Assembly (NCBI GenBank): GCA_030433215.1
Contig: JAUIMC010000001.1
Location: 62,001 to 126,000, forward strand
DNA: 64,000 bases
Source: Alphaproteobacteria bacterium
GTDB lineage: Bacteria; Pseudomonadota; Alphaproteobacteria; Caulobacterales; Parvularculaceae
Reading direction: 5' to 3'
A program made the translations under genes and the position numbers. Positions 61,966 to 64,000 of the stretch are shown piece after piece. Below the pieces are notes generated by a model that was not told the origin of the DNA, made no database searches, and was given only the letters and a program-made list of their open reading frames with translations. Each line of letters begins with the position of its first letter. Positions within the stretch are counted from its first letter, which is position 1.

Positions 61966-63235
61966 CTTCCGGCTCGTTTTTCACTTCCGCGTCCACCTCT
62001 TCAAACCGATCCGCCCGCGACAGCGTCGGGAACAGTTTCAGCCAGGACGCCGCGCACAGGAGCGAGACGACTCCGCCTAAAATCACGGCATTGATCGGCC
62101 CCAAAAACCGCGCCGCGACGCCGCTTTCGAATTCGCCGAGCTGGTTCGAGGCGGAGATGAAGATGAACGAAACGGAGGAGACGCGCCCGCGCATATTGTC
62201 GGGTGTAGCGTGCTGGATGATCGACTGGCGGATAAACATCGACACCATGTCCGCCGCCCCGCCGATGGCCAGCATCACCATCGACAGCCAGAAGATTTTC
62301 GAAAAGCCGAAGCCGAGCATCGAAAGTCCGTAAATCACGATGGAGCCGAGCAGCCAGGGACCGACCTTGCGTCCCAGCGGATTGGCGGCGAGGGCGAAGG
62401 CGACAACCGCCGCGCCCACCGCCGGCGCGGCGCGAAGAAGACCCAGCCCCTCCGAGCCCACCATCAGGATATCGCGTGCAAAGACCGGCAGCAGCGCCGT
62501 GACGCTGCCGAAAAAGACAACCACGAGATCAAGCGTGATCGAGCCTAGGACGAGCTTGTTGTTGAAGACATATTTGACGCCGTCGATAATCATCGACCAG
62601 CCGCGCACATTGTGAACCGGTTCGTGGGGCGGCGTCTCGGCCGTTGCGAACATGACGACCGCAATGGCGGTCAACATCGCGCCGGCGCCGTAGACCACAT
62701 GCGCGCCGCCGATGAACAGGAAACCGCCGATGGCGGGGCCCAGCATCGCCGCGCCTTGCATCCCCAGCGAGTTCCACGCAATCGCGAGGGGCAATTCGTC
62801 CCGCGGCACCAGGCGCGGATAAAGCGAGCTCGACGCTGAGGGCGTGAAGGCGCTGACCGCGCCATTGCCGAAGGCCGCGCAGAAGATCGCCGGGATCGCG
62901 ATATGGGCGGGCATGAAGCTTGCCGCGACCAGTGAGGAAATGACGAAAAACCGGACGATGTTCGAATAGACGAGGATCTTTTTGCGGTCGAAGCGGTCCG
63001 CCGCCTGTCCGCCGGGCAGGGACAGAAGCAGCACCGGCACGAACTGCGTCAGGCCCACAAGGCCAAGCATGAAGGCCGACTCCTCAATGGAGCGGGTGAG
63101 CCGCGACAGGTCGTAAATCTGCCAGCCAATGGCGATCGCCACCATCTGCCGCTCGGCGCTGATCAGCTGCCGCGCGATCCAGTAATGGCGATAGCCCTGA
63201 TGGCGAAAAATCGAAAAGGACGGAACGGAACGCAT
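61949..63235 (-). CDS. MFS transporter (EntS/DHA3-like exporter)
   Basis: A 428-residue protein with about 12 membrane helices. The opening [26 protein letters not shown] and the loop [21 protein letters not shown] (cytoplasmic G-x3-D-R-x-D-R-K) are those of the DHA3/EntS-type exporters, as is [20 protein letters not shown]. The C-terminal half has [25 protein letters not shown]. Likely a proton-driven exporter with unknown substrate. The start was set at MRSVPSF; a methionine 5 codons upstream is possible. Confidence 0.85.
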   Translation of the reverse strand: MRSVPSFSIFRHQGYRHYWIARQLISAERQMVAIAIGWQIYDLSRLTRSIEESAFMLGLVGLTQFVPVLLLSLPGGQAADRFDRKKILVYSNIVRFFVISSLVAASFMPAHIAIPAIFCAAFGNGAVSAFTPSASSSLYPRLVPRDELPLAIAWNSLGMQGAAMLGPAIGGFLFIGGAHVVYGAGAMLTAIAVVMFATAETPPHEPVHNVRGWSMIIDGVKYVFNNKLVLGSITLDLVVVFFGSVTALLPVFARDILMVGSEGLGLLRAAPAVGAAVVAFALAANPLGRKVGPWLLGSIVIYGLSMLGFGFSKIFWLSMVMLAIGGAADMVSMFIRQSIIQHATPDNMRGRVSSVSFIFISASNQLGEFESGVAARFLGPINAVILGGVVSLLCAASWLKLFPTLSRADRFEEVDAEVKNEPEAIARP

Positions 63236-63353
63236 GTGCGCGGCGGACAATAGGCCTCATTCGAAAAGGCGCAACCGCAAAAAGGTGTTATCGCCTATCT
63301 TGCCAATCCGCCGCAGGCCCGCCTAGCTTGCCGGCCAATGATGGAGAGAGATG

Positions 63354-64000
63354 ATGGCGTTAAAAGTGATTGGCGCGGGCTTCGGGCGCACCGGAACAAG
63401 CTCCCTCAAAGTGGCGCTCGAACGGATCGGTTTCGGGCCCTGCTACCACATGACCGAAGTGCTGCTCTATCCGGGCCGCATTGGCCAATGGGAAGAGGCG
63501 GCTAGGGGCGCGGCCGACTGGCACGCGATCTATGACGGCTACGCCTCGGCGGTGGACTGGCCCACGGCGACATACTGGCGCGAACTGGCGGATCATTATC
63601 CCAACGCCAAAGTGATCCTCTCGACGCGCGATCCGGAGAAATGGTTCGAGTCGACGCAGGAAACCATTCTCTCGCCGGGCATGTGGGAGATGATGAAAGA
63701 CACGGCCTTCGGCGCCATGACGAAAAAAACCATCAACGCCCTCTTCGACGGCAAGATCCACGATCGCGAGACGCTGCTCCGGGTCTTCAAAGAGAACGAA
63801 GCCGCCGTGAAAGCGGCGATCCCGGCGGAGCGCCTCCTGGTTTTTGAAGCCAGGGAGGGCTGGGCGCCGCTATGCGAGTTTCTGGGCGTCGCGGTTCCCG
63901 ACGAGCCCTATCCGCGCGTCAATTCCAAAGAAGAGATGAAAAACTTCAACGATATGGCGAATTCGGAGGTCGGCCGCGCCATGATGGAAGGCGACGGCAT
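63354..64000 (+). CDS. Sulfotransferase-family protein (3' end outside window)
   Basis: The first ~215 codons of a P-loop sulfotransferase-like protein. The 5'-phosphosulfate-binding loop is VIGAGFGRTGTSSLKVALERIGFGPCYHM at residues 5-33, and VILSTRDPEKWFEST (about 85-99) is the 3'-phosphate-binding segment typical of the family. The frame stays open to the end of the window. GGAGAGAG ribosome site; an ATG three bases upstream is equally possible. The acceptor is unknown. Confidence 0.88.
   Translation, partial: MALKVIGAGFGRTGTSSLKVALERIGFGPCYHMTEVLLYPGRIGQWEEAARGAADWHAIYDGYASAVDWPTATYWRELADHYPNAKVILSTRDPEKWFESTQETILSPGMWEMMKDTAFGAMTKKTINALFDGKIHDRETLLRVFKENEAAVKAAIPAERLLVFEAREGWAPLCEFLGVAVPDEPYPRVNSKEEMKNFNDMANSEVGRAMMEGDG

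Overview
The window is a GC-rich chromosomal segment from an alphaproteobacterium, and it carries the region around the chromosomal replication origin. The order leuS-lptE-holA ... parB-parA-rsmG-mnmG-mnmE ... rho ... hemJ-hemE | ppsR-maf-aroE-coaE is the conserved origin neighbourhood of Caulobacter-like and Rickettsia-like Alphaproteobacteria. The 400-bp gap between hemE (leftward) and ppsR (rightward) is the expected origin. It contains a perfect TTAA-N7-TTAA CtrA box and five GANTC (CcrM) sites. A CenR-type response regulator, the CtrA box and a seven-copy parS cluster point to a Caulobacterales/Hyphomonadaceae/Parvularculales-type lineage; the genus cannot be fixed from sequence reading alone.

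Layout. 1-5.9 kb: tail of a patatin-like lipase, an SDR enzyme, a (6-4) photolyase with its four Fe-S cysteines, ArsC, CenR, YggS, a ThiE-like protein and a VOC protein. 6.1-14.7 kb: porin, DUF3576 lipoprotein, leuS-lptE-holA, TrkH and a STAS-like protein. 14.7-21.9 kb: chromosome partitioning and tRNA-modification block (parB, parA, rsmG, mnmG, mnmE) with seven parS sites, five of them inside coding sequence, plus palindromic repeats, one of which is translated within mnmG. 21.9-33.9 kb: envelope, redox and iron genes (DUF2799 lipoprotein, quinone reductase, GDPD, YceI, two GSTs, a MarR/nitroreductase pair, Fur-controlled TonB receptor plus PiuC, GGT). 33.9-40.8 kb: rho, hemJ, hemE, origin, ppsR, maf, aroE, coaE. 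40.8-45.7 kb: PfkB kinase, lipoprotein, AmpG-like transporter and hybrid histidine kinase.

45.8-52.7 kb is the accessory region. The competence helicase gene comM (yifB) is split by a 5.3-kb element with perfect 24-bp terminal inverted repeats and a 10-bp flanking direct repeat, which also fits an 8-bp target duplication. The element carries one IS1595/ISXO2-type transposase and seven or so passenger genes with visibly lower G+C: a membrane protein coupled to a DUF6471 protein, an unrecognised 343-aa protein with a frameshifted partner, and small proteins including a 51-aa CxxC protein. The two comM halves rejoin in frame if the element and one repeat copy are removed.

52.9-64 kb: two paralogous TIR-like/transmembrane/SUMF1 proteins flank a secreted protein, a CGNR-type regulator and a tandem pair of 29-aa membrane peptides. 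Then follow dnaK-dnaJ with a long intergenic stem-loop, an MFS exporter and the start of a sulfotransferase. I saw no rRNA, tRNA or CRISPR array.
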